Shown piece after piece: positions 53,307 through 61,227 of a stretch of 64,000 nucleotides of DNA (the first letter of the stretch is position 1; every line of letters begins with the position of its first letter). Made by a program: the position numbers and the translations under genes. Below the pieces are notes generated by a model. It did not search any database, had not been told where the DNA came from, and saw only the letters and a list, made by a program, of their open reading frames with translations. The DNA is from UBA5314 sp035560815 (GTDB lineage: Bacteria; Bacillota; Syntrophomonadia; Syntrophomonadales; Syntrophomonadaceae), in contig DATMYR010000055.1 in NCBI GenBank assembly GCA_035560815.1, positions 11,284-75,283 of the forward strand, in the 5' to 3' direction.

Positions 53307-54566
53307 ATGTTTGTAGATCAAGCTAAGATCCTGGTAAAGGGTGGTGACGGTGGAAACGGCATCATTGCTTTTCGCCGGGAAAAATATGTTCCCCTGGGGG
53401 GGCCGGCCGGAGGAGATGGAGGCCGGGGAGGCAGCGTCATCCTTAGAGCTGATGAGGGTTTGCGCACCCTTATGGATTTTCGATATAAGAGGCATTTTAA
53501 AGCTTTGCGGGGCGCCCACGGAGGCGGAAAAAACATGCATGGGGCATCCAGTGAGGATTTGATCGTTAAAGTTCCACCCGGCACCCTGGTTAAGGATCTG
53601 GAAAGCGGGGATGTAATCGCTGACCTGACGGTTCACGGGCAGGAAGCGATCGTAGCTAAGGGAGGCCGAGGAGGTCGAGGCAATGCCCGCTTTGCCCATT
53701 CCAACAACAAAGCCCCCACCATGGCTGAAAATGGGGAACCCGGTGAGGAATGCTGGATCGTTCTGGAATTGAAGGTGCTGGCTGATGTGGGGCTGGTAGG
53801 ATTTCCGAATGCAGGAAAATCGACCATTATCTCGCGCATTTCTGCGGCACGTCCTAAAATAGCCGATTATCCGTTTACCACGCTGGTACCGAACCTGGGT
53901 GTGGTACAAACAAAAAACCATGATTTTTTTGTAGTGGCTGATATTCCGGGGCTAATCGAGGGCGCCCACACCGGAGCCGGTTTAGGCCATGACTTTCTTC
54001 GACATATCGAACGTACCAGAGTGCTGCTGTTTGTTCTGGATGCGGCACAAACCGAGGGCCGAGATGTGTTGGATGATTATGAAACCTTGCATCGGGAACT
54101 GAACCTCCATGATCCCCGCCTGGCCAGCCGCCCATATCTGGTGGTGGCAAACAAGATGGATTTGAGCGAAGCGCAGGCCAACCTGGAACGGTTGCAGGAA
54201 CGCTTTGGCGACCGGGTAATTAGCATATCTGCTGCCACCGGTCAGGGCACCGAGCAATTGATAGAAAAGAGCTACCAGTTGCTTATGAGTGCGCCTCCCG
54301 AGCCTGCTCAAATTGAGGCTCCGATAGTCAGACGGTTTGTGGAAGAAGAACCCTTCACTATTCAGGTGCAAAACGGGGTTTATGAAGTGAGCGGCAAGCG
54401 CATCGAAAAGCTTTTAAGCATGACCAACTTCAGCACTGACGAAGGATTACAACGCTTTCAGAGCACGATTGCCCACATGGGCCTGGAAGAAGCCCTGAAA
54501 AAGCAGGGCATTAAGCCCGGAGAAACGGTGCGCATTAGCGACATGGAGTTTGACTACAGCGAATAA
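53307..54566 (+). CDS. obgE: GTPase ObgE/CgtA
   Basis: A 419-residue GTPase of large-subunit assembly and stress/sporulation control. It has the glycine-rich Obg fold (GGDGGNGIIAFRREKYVPLG, then GGDGGRGGSVIL), a G domain with GFPNAGKSTIIS, DIPGLIEG and NKMD, and a C-terminal OCT domain (VRRFVEEEPFTIQ). It starts 5 bases after the spo0B-like stop. Confidence 0.97.
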   Translation: MFVDQAKILVKGGDGGNGIIAFRREKYVPLGGPAGGDGGRGGSVILRADEGLRTLMDFRYKRHFKALRGAHGGGKNMHGASSEDLIVKVPPGTLVKDLESGDVIADLTVHGQEAIVAKGGRGGRGNARFAHSNNKAPTMAENGEPGEECWIVLELKVLADVGLVGFPNAGKSTIISRISAARPKIADYPFTTLVPNLGVVQTKNHDFFVVADIPGLIEGAHTGAGLGHDFLRHIERTRVLLFVLDAAQTEGRDVLDDYETLHRELNLHDPRLASRPYLVVANKMDLSEAQANLERLQERFGDRVISISAATGQGTEQLIEKSYQLLMSAPPEPAQIEAPIVRRFVEEEPFTIQVQNGVYEVSGKRIEKLLSMTNFSTDEGLQRFQSTIAHMGLEEALKKQGIKPGETVRISDMEFDYSE

Positions 54567-54620
54567 CAGTGAGAACCAAGACAGCGGAGTGGAGAGCAAG
54601 CATCGGGGGGAAGGCTGATC

Positions 54621-55760
54621 ATGAAGAAGATCAGGAAGTTTGGCCGGCTGCGCCGGCTAGTGGTTAAGGTGGGGACCAGCACCCTTACCTATAGCAACGG
54701 CCAGCTCAATCTGCAGCGTATCGAAATACTACTGCGGCAATTGGCCGATTTACATAACCGGGGTATGGAAATTATCCTGGTCAGTTCGGGAGCCATTGGT
54801 GTGGGAGCCATCCGCATGGGATGGAAGAAAGCCCCTAAGACTATGCCTGAGAAACAGGCTCTGGCGGCTATTGGTCAGGGAGCTCTCCTGCACCTCTATG
54901 AAAAACTCTTTGCTGAATACGGTAAAATAGTCGCTCAGGTCTTGCTTACCCGGGGCGATTTCGATGAACGAGTTCGCTACCTGAATGCCACCAATGCACT
55001 CCTGGCTATTCTCGGTCTTCAAGTAATTCCTATTGTCAATGAGAATGACACGGTAGCCACCGAAGAAATTAAATTCGGTGATAATGATACTTTATCCGCC
55101 CTGGTGGCGGGGATGGTAGATGCTGACCTGCTCATTATCCTGTCTGATGTGGATGGGCTTTATGACAGCGACCCCCGGATGCATGACGGAGCCCGTTTAC
55201 TTGACGAGGTGGGCGAAATCACCGATCTCATGGAGGAGAATTCTGCCAGTCGCGGCAGCACCTTCAGTAGTGGGGGAATGTTCACCAAACTTAAAGCAGC
55301 GCGCATTTGCATTGCGGCTGGTGTTCCTATGATTATCGCCAACAGCGCCGAGGATGATGTACTGCGCAGGGCGGTAGCAGGAGAGCGGGTGGGCACCCTT
55401 TTCGTGCCCCACCAGGGTCGGATGCAGGCTCGAAAAAAGTGGATTGCTTTTGGCAGTTTGGCTCAAGGGAATGTCACGGTGGATGCAGGGGCCTGTAATG
55501 CTCTCCTGGAACGAGGAAAGAGCCTGCTTCCTTCGGGAATCGTAAGCGTGGAAGGCGATTTCGACCGGGGAACGGTAGTGGATGTCTGCAATGCGGATGG
55601 AGAGCGAATTGCCCGGGGTCTGGTAAATTACAGCGCCGAAGAACTCAAGCGCATTGCCGGGAAAAAAACCGGCGATATTGAAAAGCTTCTGGGGGACAAG
55701 GATTATGATGAGGCAATTCATCGAAACAATCTGTGGGTGGAGAGCCCGGGCAGGATCTAG
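54621..55760 (+). CDS. proB: Glutamate 5-kinase
   Basis: First enzyme of proline synthesis, phosphorylating glutamate. The 379 residues comprise an amino-acid kinase domain (VVKVGTSTLTYSNGQLN, ILVSSGAIGVG, NENDTVA, SDVDGLYD and GGMFTKLKAA) and a C-terminal PUA domain from about residue 280. proA follows, so the two-step glutamate semialdehyde pathway is encoded here. No proC lies in the window. Confidence 0.96.
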   Translation: MKKIRKFGRLRRLVVKVGTSTLTYSNGQLNLQRIEILLRQLADLHNRGMEIILVSSGAIGVGAIRMGWKKAPKTMPEKQALAAIGQGALLHLYEKLFAEYGKIVAQVLLTRGDFDERVRYLNATNALLAILGLQVIPIVNENDTVATEEIKFGDNDTLSALVAGMVDADLLIILSDVDGLYDSDPRMHDGARLLDEVGEITDLMEENSASRGSTFSSGGMFTKLKAARICIAAGVPMIIANSAEDDVLRRAVAGERVGTLFVPHQGRMQARKKWIAFGSLAQGNVTVDAGACNALLERGKSLLPSGIVSVEGDFDRGTVVDVCNADGERIARGLVNYSAEELKRIAGKKTGDIEKLLGDKDYDEAIHRNNLWVESPGRI

Positions 55761-55849
55761 CGCTGCTACGGCGGCCTTCCTCCGCTTAGAATAAAGCCTA
55801 AAAACATGATGGATATCATTTTCATATCTTGTTTAGGAGAGGTGAAGAC

Positions 55850-57112
55850 ATGGATAGAGATCTTGAGCAAATCTTGATTCAGCAAGGACGTCAGGCTCGA
55901 CAAGCGGCTCGATATCTAGCTACTGCATCGACTACTTTAAAGAACCAGGCCCTCGGGGCTATGGCCGAAGCGCTCGAAGAAGGAACACCTGATATACTGG
56001 CCGCCAATCAAATTGACCTGGAATTGGGCCGGGCGCAGGGGCTGTCGCCGGCTTTATTGGAGCGCTTGACCCTGACCGCAGCGCGTGTTACTGACATGGC
56101 GCAGGGACTGCGGGAGATTGCAGCACTGCCCGATCCGGTGGGAGAAGTCCTGGGTATGTGGCGCAGGCCCAACGGATTAGAAATAGGGCGTATCCGTACA
56201 CCGCTGGGTGTAGTTGGTATTATCTATGAGTCACGGCCCAACGTTACAGCTGATGCTGCCGGTTTGTGCTTGAAGTCAGGCAATGCCATTATCCTGCGAG
56301 GCGGGGAGGAAGCCCTGAATTCCAACCGGGTAATCGCCCGGCTGATCGCCGGGGCGGCGGAAGGTCAGGGTCTACCGGCAGGAACCATTTCCCTGGTAGA
56401 TAGTGAGGATCGTGAAGCGGTCATCTTCCTCATGAAAATGAATGATTATGTGGATGTATTGATTCCCCGGGGGGGAGTGGGGCTAAAAAAGGCGGTCATG
56501 GAGCATGCCACAGTGCCATATATCATGACCGGCATGGGAAACTGCCACGTTTACGTCGATCAATGCGCCGACCTGGTTAAAGCCCTTCCTATCGTGCTCA
56601 ATGCTAAAGTACAGCGGCCTTCGGTGTGTAATGCCGTTGAAACTCTACTGGTACATAGGGATGTGGCGGAATCTTTCCTGCCGCTTATGCTGGCAGAACT
56701 CCAGCAGGCCGGGGTGGAAATCCGGGGTTGTCAACAGACCAGGAAAATAGTACCAGGCCTCGTGGCAGCTGCTGACGAGGACTGGGATCAGGAATACCTG
56801 GATCTGATCCTGGCGGTAAAAGTCGTTGACAGTCTGGATGAGGCCATTGACCATATTAATACACATGGCACCGGCCACAGTGAAGCCATAGTCAGTGAAC
56901 ATTACGGCAATGTGCGGCGCTTTATGGCGGCCGTTGATGCCGCTGCCGTTTATGCCAATGCCTCCACCCGTTTTACGGATGGCAACGTGTTCGGCTTCGG
57001 TGCTGAAATGGGCATCAGCACCCAGAAACTACATGCGCGCGGGCCGATGGGATTAACGGAATTGACAACCATCAAGTTCATTATCTATGGAGACGGACAG
57101 ATTAGAGAGTAG
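55850..57112 (+). CDS. proA: Gamma-glutamyl phosphate reductase
   Basis: Second enzyme of proline synthesis, reducing glutamyl phosphate with NADPH. The 420 residues show YESRPNVTADAAGLCLKSGN, LIPRGGVGLK and the catalytic cysteine in QRPSVCNAVETLL. ATG 55850 has AGGAGAGGTGAAGAC upstream; the in-frame codon at 55829 lies before that site. It follows proB by 89 bases. Confidence 0.96.
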   Translation: MDRDLEQILIQQGRQARQAARYLATASTTLKNQALGAMAEALEEGTPDILAANQIDLELGRAQGLSPALLERLTLTAARVTDMAQGLREIAALPDPVGEVLGMWRRPNGLEIGRIRTPLGVVGIIYESRPNVTADAAGLCLKSGNAIILRGGEEALNSNRVIARLIAGAAEGQGLPAGTISLVDSEDREAVIFLMKMNDYVDVLIPRGGVGLKKAVMEHATVPYIMTGMGNCHVYVDQCADLVKALPIVLNAKVQRPSVCNAVETLLVHRDVAESFLPLMLAELQQAGVEIRGCQQTRKIVPGLVAAADEDWDQEYLDLILAVKVVDSLDEAIDHINTHGTGHSEAIVSEHYGNVRRFMAAVDAAAVYANASTRFTDGNVFGFGAEMGISTQKLHARGPMGLTELTTIKFIIYGDGQIRE

Positions 57113-57324
57113 CTCTGAAAAGCAGACCGCTATCTATTCCATCCTTTACATCCAATACCGTGGTTGCGTGTCTGGATCTATGAACCTGCATGGGACGTGC
57201 ACCACATGGCGTTGATGGCCGCTGGTTTAAGCGGCACCGCAAACGAGTCAATCCGTGGCTGAGTATGGATGCTAAGGATGTTCTCTAAAGCGGGTATCAC
57301 ATAGGGAAAGGAAACCCAATCATC

Positions 57325-57879
57325 GTGCATCTCTTGGAACTCTTTCGGTCTTTCGGTTTATGGGGATTTTTGCTTCTGTGTTTTACTGAAGCTGTTTTTT
57401 TGCCGATTCCGCCTGAAGCCCTTATGGTGCCTCTCTGCCTGCAAAATCCCAGGCTGTCAGTCTTTTATGCTCTGGCGGGCACAGCGGCTTCCGCAGCGGG
57501 CGGCCTATTCGGATATTTTATTGGAAAAAAAGTTGGACAGCCTATTTTGCATTTTTTTGCACCCAAGCTGGAACAAAAACTCGATGGTATATTCCAGAAA
57601 TATGGGGCCTGGGCCGTATTCATGGTATCTCTGGCCCCAGCTGACTACAAAATATTTACCATCGCTTCAGGACTTTTTGACTTAAAATTAACCAAGTTCT
57701 TGCTGGCAGCCATCAGCGGACGGGGGCTGCGCTATCTTACTGTGGCGATCTTGGTCATGGTAGTCGGAAAGCATGCGGTGGGATTCTTAAAACACAACTA
57801 TATCTGGGTTAGCATCAGTTTCCTGGTTGTGCTCCTGATTGCATTTGTCATTTACCGGCGCATGCACCGCGATTCCTAG
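57325..57879 (+). CDS. VTT-domain (DedA/YqaA-like) membrane protein
   Basis: A 184-residue polytopic protein of the SNARE-associated/VTT family. The segments FTEAVFLPIPPEALMVPLCL, AGGLFGYFIGKKVGQP and SGLFDLKLTKFLLAAISGRG match YqaA-like members. DedA-type proteins act as lipid flippases or influence membrane potential; the YqaA branch is uncharacterised. The start is GTG 57325 with AAAGGAAA about 12 bases upstream. No operon partner is evident. Confidence 0.8.
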   Translation: MHLLELFRSFGLWGFLLLCFTEAVFLPIPPEALMVPLCLQNPRLSVFYALAGTAASAAGGLFGYFIGKKVGQPILHFFAPKLEQKLDGIFQKYGAWAVFMVSLAPADYKIFTIASGLFDLKLTKFLLAAISGRGLRYLTVAILVMVVGKHAVGFLKHNYIWVSISFLVVLLIAFVIYRRMHRDS

Positions 57880-57977
57880 CAGGGCGGCTGTTTTAGAATA
57901 CTGCTCAAAACTGCGGCATGAGCATCCTATTTCATCGATATGATACCTCTTCTAACACCCTACATACGAACTTACTA

Positions 57978-58598
57978 TCACAGGCGCCATTCTTTGCCAT
58001 AGACCAGCGGGCGTCTGATAACTGCTTCCTCAAGGATCGGACAGCTGGCGAGAAAACCAGTTGAATTCACGGTTAGATCATGAAATACCCCGGGCAGGTG
58101 ACCAAGAAGCTCCCGTCTTTGCAGGGGATCGCGCAGGCTCAGCCCCCGTTCCTTAAATATCTCTGCCATCTGGTTGTTCAGACTGATTTCATACTCGCCC
58201 AGTTTCTCAAAGAAAAGGCGCCAGTGCTGCAGATGCGGTTCTACCTCCCAGTTTATGCCGGGACAGACAAAGTGACGGCAGATCGATTCCCGCAGTTCCT
58301 GGGTTAAGAAGCAGCCGTTTTCCCTTCCGTGAAACCGGCAGCGATAGCTGTCGCCTTCCGGGGCGCTGTTCATCGTTACCGAAGCATCCAATACAGTCAA
58401 GTTGGGCAGGGAAAAGAGATGATCCACCAGGTCTGGCTTCTTCTCCAACCAGTAGGCAAAATCCGCAAGATAAAAAACTGGGGAGTAGTAACCGCAGCAG
58501 CCCTTGTCGTCTTGACGCGGACATTGCCGGCAAAGATCCACTTCTATATAGCTGCGCAAGCCCCGGTTATGAAAAATCAGGCCTATTTCGTGTTCCAC
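57978..58598 (-). CDS. Cysteine-cluster protein of unknown function (YkgJ-like)
   Basis: A 206-residue protein with two groups of cysteines: CRQCPRQ plus GCCGYYSP near the N-terminus, then YRCRFHG, GCFL and SICRHFVCPG in the middle. This spacing resembles the zinc/iron-chelating YkgJ-type cysteine clusters (CxxC..CC..C..C), but I cannot assign a family firmly. The start is GTG 58598 with AAGGAGA seven bases upstream; the frame is open 41 codons further without a ribosome site. It is divergent from nadD and convergent with the VTT gene. A metal-binding or redox role is inferred from the cysteines only. Confidence 0.65.
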   Translation of the reverse strand: MEHEIGLIFHNRGLRSYIEVDLCRQCPRQDDKGCCGYYSPVFYLADFAYWLEKKPDLVDHLFSLPNLTVLDASVTMNSAPEGDSYRCRFHGRENGCFLTQELRESICRHFVCPGINWEVEPHLQHWRLFFEKLGEYEISLNNQMAEIFKERGLSLRDPLQRRELLGHLPGVFHDLTVNSTGFLASCPILEEAVIRRPLVYGKEWRL

Positions 58599-58831
58599 TG
58601 AGAGTCTCCTTGCATTCGAAGTCAATAGTAACATTATAGGATTTTTAGGCACTGAGGAAAAGCTAATCCTGCTGGAGTTGGCAGGGAGTATTTGCTTTTG
58701 ACATTTTCCATGGTTTATCATGGGCTTATATGATTGGGTAAATTAACCGGACGCATCAGTTGTCTGGATATGGACGAATAGGAGTGGAGCCTGGATGGAA
58801 AGACTTCTGGGTGCTGGGGTGGTGAAACGAT

Positions 58832-59467
58832 ATGGCAAATACCGGTAGTTCACTGGGTTTAATCGGAGGAACGTTTAATCCGATTCATAATGGGCATCTT
58901 CTGGCTGCGGAATATGTGCGCTGTGAATTTGGACTGGGGAAAGTGCTGTTTGTACCGTCTGCCCGACCTCCGCACAAAGAGGGGGTGGCAATCATCCCTG
59001 GTGAAGAGCGCTGCAGCATGGTCAAGTTGGCTATCAATGACAACCCTTATTTTCAGGTATCAACATTAGAGCTGGAGAGGCCCGGACCATCTTATACCGT
59101 TGATACCCTGGCCTATTACCAGGAGCATTACCCTGGAACAACCATCTATTTTATCATGGGTACGGATTCGCTTCTGTTGATGGAGACCTGGAAAGATCTA
59201 GAGAGACTAGCCTGTTCGGGACGATTTATCGTGGTAACCCGGCCTGGGTATAAAGTGGATTTGATGCAGCCGTCCCTGGTTCATTTACCTGCGGCTCTAT
59301 GGGAGAATCTACGGTTTCTTGAAATACCCGGATTTGATATTTCCTCCAGTGACATCCGCCGGCGGGTCGCCGAAGGAAAGTCGATTAAATATCTGCTGCC
59401 AGCCCAGGTGGAAGAATATATTTATACTCGGCAACTCTACAGCACAAAAGGAGATGGGCCATGCTAA
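58832..59467 (+). CDS. nadD: Nicotinate-nucleotide adenylyltransferase
   Basis: A 211-residue enzyme of NAD synthesis that adenylates nicotinate mononucleotide. The nucleotidyltransferase motif GGTFNPIHNGHLLAA and the C-terminal ISSSDIRRRV are both present. It overlaps yqeK by 7 bases. The nadD-yqeK-rsfS order is conserved across Firmicutes. Confidence 0.96.
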   Translation: MANTGSSLGLIGGTFNPIHNGHLLAAEYVRCEFGLGKVLFVPSARPPHKEGVAIIPGEERCSMVKLAINDNPYFQVSTLELERPGPSYTVDTLAYYQEHYPGTTIYFIMGTDSLLLMETWKDLERLACSGRFIVVTRPGYKVDLMQPSLVHLPAALWENLRFLEIPGFDISSSDIRRRVAEGKSIKYLLPAQVEEYIYTRQLYSTKGDGPC

Positions 59468-60048
59468 ATCCCAAGGAAATCAAAGAAATCATTCGATTCA
59501 AGCTATCGAAACACCGGTTTAAGCATTCATTGCAGGTGGCGGAAGCAGCACGGGAACTGGCTGACCATTACGACCAGGATGGAGAAAAGGCCTATTTAAT
59601 AGGACTCTTGCATGATTATGCCAAAGGTATTTCCAGCCAGGAACTATTAGAATTAGCCGAACTGCACGGCTTGCTGGAGGATGAAGTTGAGAGGCGGGTG
59701 CCCGACCTGCTCCACGCCCCGGTGGGTGCCTGGCTGGTTCGTGAAGAACTCGGAATCGAAGATGAGGCAATTTTGCACGCTATCAAGGTCCATACGCTTG
59801 GGGATTTTGTCATGAGTGAGTTGGACAAAATCATTTACCTGGCCGATATGATTGAGCCGGGGCGGGATTACGCGGGTCAGGAACGACTTCGGGGACTGGC
59901 TTTCCGAGATTTGGATGATGCCATGCTCTTCGGATTGGAATCCACCATCCGTTACTGCCTGGACCGAAACCGAATACTCCATCCACGCACGGTGGCGGTG
60001 CGCAATCATTACCTGCAGAACGTATTGCCGGGCCGCGATTTGGGCTGA
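59461..60048 (+). CDS. yqeK: HD-domain Ap4A hydrolase YqeK
   Basis: A 195-residue HD-superfamily phosphohydrolase, symmetrical bis(5'-nucleosyl)-tetraphosphatase. Metal ligands are seen in HSLQVAEAARELA, LLHDYAKGI (the HD pair) and HAIKVHTLGD; DKIIYLADMIEPGR is also typical. ATG 59461 overlaps the end of nadD. Ap4A removal links it to stress responses. Confidence 0.93.
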   Translation: MLNPKEIKEIIRFKLSKHRFKHSLQVAEAARELADHYDQDGEKAYLIGLLHDYAKGISSQELLELAELHGLLEDEVERRVPDLLHAPVGAWLVREELGIEDEAILHAIKVHTLGDFVMSELDKIIYLADMIEPGRDYAGQERLRGLAFRDLDDAMLFGLESTIRYCLDRNRILHPRTVAVRNHYLQNVLPGRDLG

Positions 60049-60180
60049 CCTGCCTCCCGATGAGGTGGTTTTTGTCCCGGGCTTGCGTTATAATGGGGCG
60101 AAGAAGAAATATTAAAACGTAGAAGTGTTTTGAAAAGACATTCATCTACCATAAACCATAAGCATATAGGAGGGCTGTGT

Positions 60181-60546
60181 TTGACAGAATACCGAGAACT
60201 CATGCAAATGATTGCCGAAGCTTGCCTGGATGAGAAAGCACAGAGATTGATGGTTCTGGAAGTAAAAGATCTCACCGTTTTAGCTGATTACTTTGTTATT
60301 GCAACAGGACGCAGCAGCATTCATGTCAAGAGCATCGTGGATAGTGTGGAGGAACGTCTGAAGGAACAAGGTGTCATGCCCCTGCACCGGGATGGACAGC
60401 AGCAGGGAGCCTGGGCGGTTCTGGATTATAATGCCGTGATTCTGCATGTTTTCCGCCCCGAGGAGAGAGAATACTACGACCTGGAAGGTCTCTGGGGCGG
60501 AGCTCAGCGGATAGAAATAGAGCAGGCAGCCATGGACCAAATGTAA
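60181..60546 (+). CDS. rsfS: Ribosomal silencing factor RsfS
   Basis: A 121-residue RsfS/YbeB protein that binds L14 and blocks subunit joining under starvation. The core reads LEVKDLTVLADYFVIATGRS and then WAVLDYNAVILHVFRPEERE, with YYDLEGLWG at the end. The start is TTG 60181 six bases after AGGAGGG; the longer frame from 60130 lies before that site. A terminator follows. Confidence 0.95.
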   Translation: MTEYRELMQMIAEACLDEKAQRLMVLEVKDLTVLADYFVIATGRSSIHVKSIVDSVEERLKEQGVMPLHRDGQQQGAWAVLDYNAVILHVFRPEEREYYDLEGLWGGAQRIEIEQAAMDQM

Positions 60547-60635
60547 GTTTTTGGTGACCAGGCCGTAGGTCTGGTCTCAGTTTGTCAGCAAAATCGGCAA
60601 ACCGCCGGGGTGGTGACCAGGAGTAACCAAGACAT

Positions 60636-60676
60636 GAGAAAAGTCCGTATTTTGTAAACGGGCTTTTCTCTTTTAT
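60636..60676 (+). terminator. Terminator after rsfS
   Basis: GAGAAAAGTCCGT pairs with ACGGGCTTTTCTC (one T-G pair), 9-base loop, followed by TTTTATT. Confidence 0.82.
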
Positions 60677-60695
60677 TACGACCTAAAACCAGGTT

Positions 60696-61226
60696 TTAGG
60701 CCTGGCCGGCTACTCTTTTAACTGATTCCTTTTCCATATCCAGCATTTTCTTCTTGGTTGACACTCCTCCTGGGCCAGTGAACCCCCCTGGACCATGGGC
60801 GGCCAGCACCCGATGGCAGGGTATGATCAGGGGCCAGGGATTGCGAGACAGAGCCTGGCCTACGGCCTGGCAGGCTCGGGGGTTATTTATTGCTCGCGCA
60901 ATATTTCCATAGGATGTGGTTTCTCCATAAGGGATGCGACTGGTTTCTCTCCAGATACTATGTAAAAAGGGAGTAAATCCAGAAAGGTCCAGACGAACCT
61001 GCCAATCGCGAATAATATGGCCCCGGTAATAAGCCTGGACGCGCTCGGCTAGTTCCCCCGCTGGGGTGGGGGTATGAGAACGACCGATTTCCTGGCATCC
61101 ACTTCCCAGTTTTTTCAGGATACCCTCCGGGCCTGGGCCGGGTAAAAACACCCGCTTCAGTTTCCAGTCATCCCCATAATCGAGAGCCGACCAGCCCCAA
61201 TCAGTGAGAAAGATGAAGCTGCCCAT
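60696..61226 (-). CDS. ogt: Methylated-DNA-protein-cysteine methyltransferase
   Basis: A 176-residue repair protein that takes alkyl groups from O6-alkylguanine. The acceptor cysteine is in LIIPCHRVLAAHG, and the DNA-binding part IPYGETTSYGNIARAI, then NPRACQAVGQALSRNP, is standard. Its ATG lies one base after the leuS stop codon, so it is almost certainly translated from the leuS message and thus falls under the leuS T-box. Confidence 0.94.
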   Translation of the reverse strand: MGSFIFLTDWGWSALDYGDDWKLKRVFLPGPGPEGILKKLGSGCQEIGRSHTPTPAGELAERVQAYYRGHIIRDWQVRLDLSGFTPFLHSIWRETSRIPYGETTSYGNIARAINNPRACQAVGQALSRNPWPLIIPCHRVLAAHGPGGFTGPGGVSTKKKMLDMEKESVKRVAGQA

Positions 61227-61227
61227 A

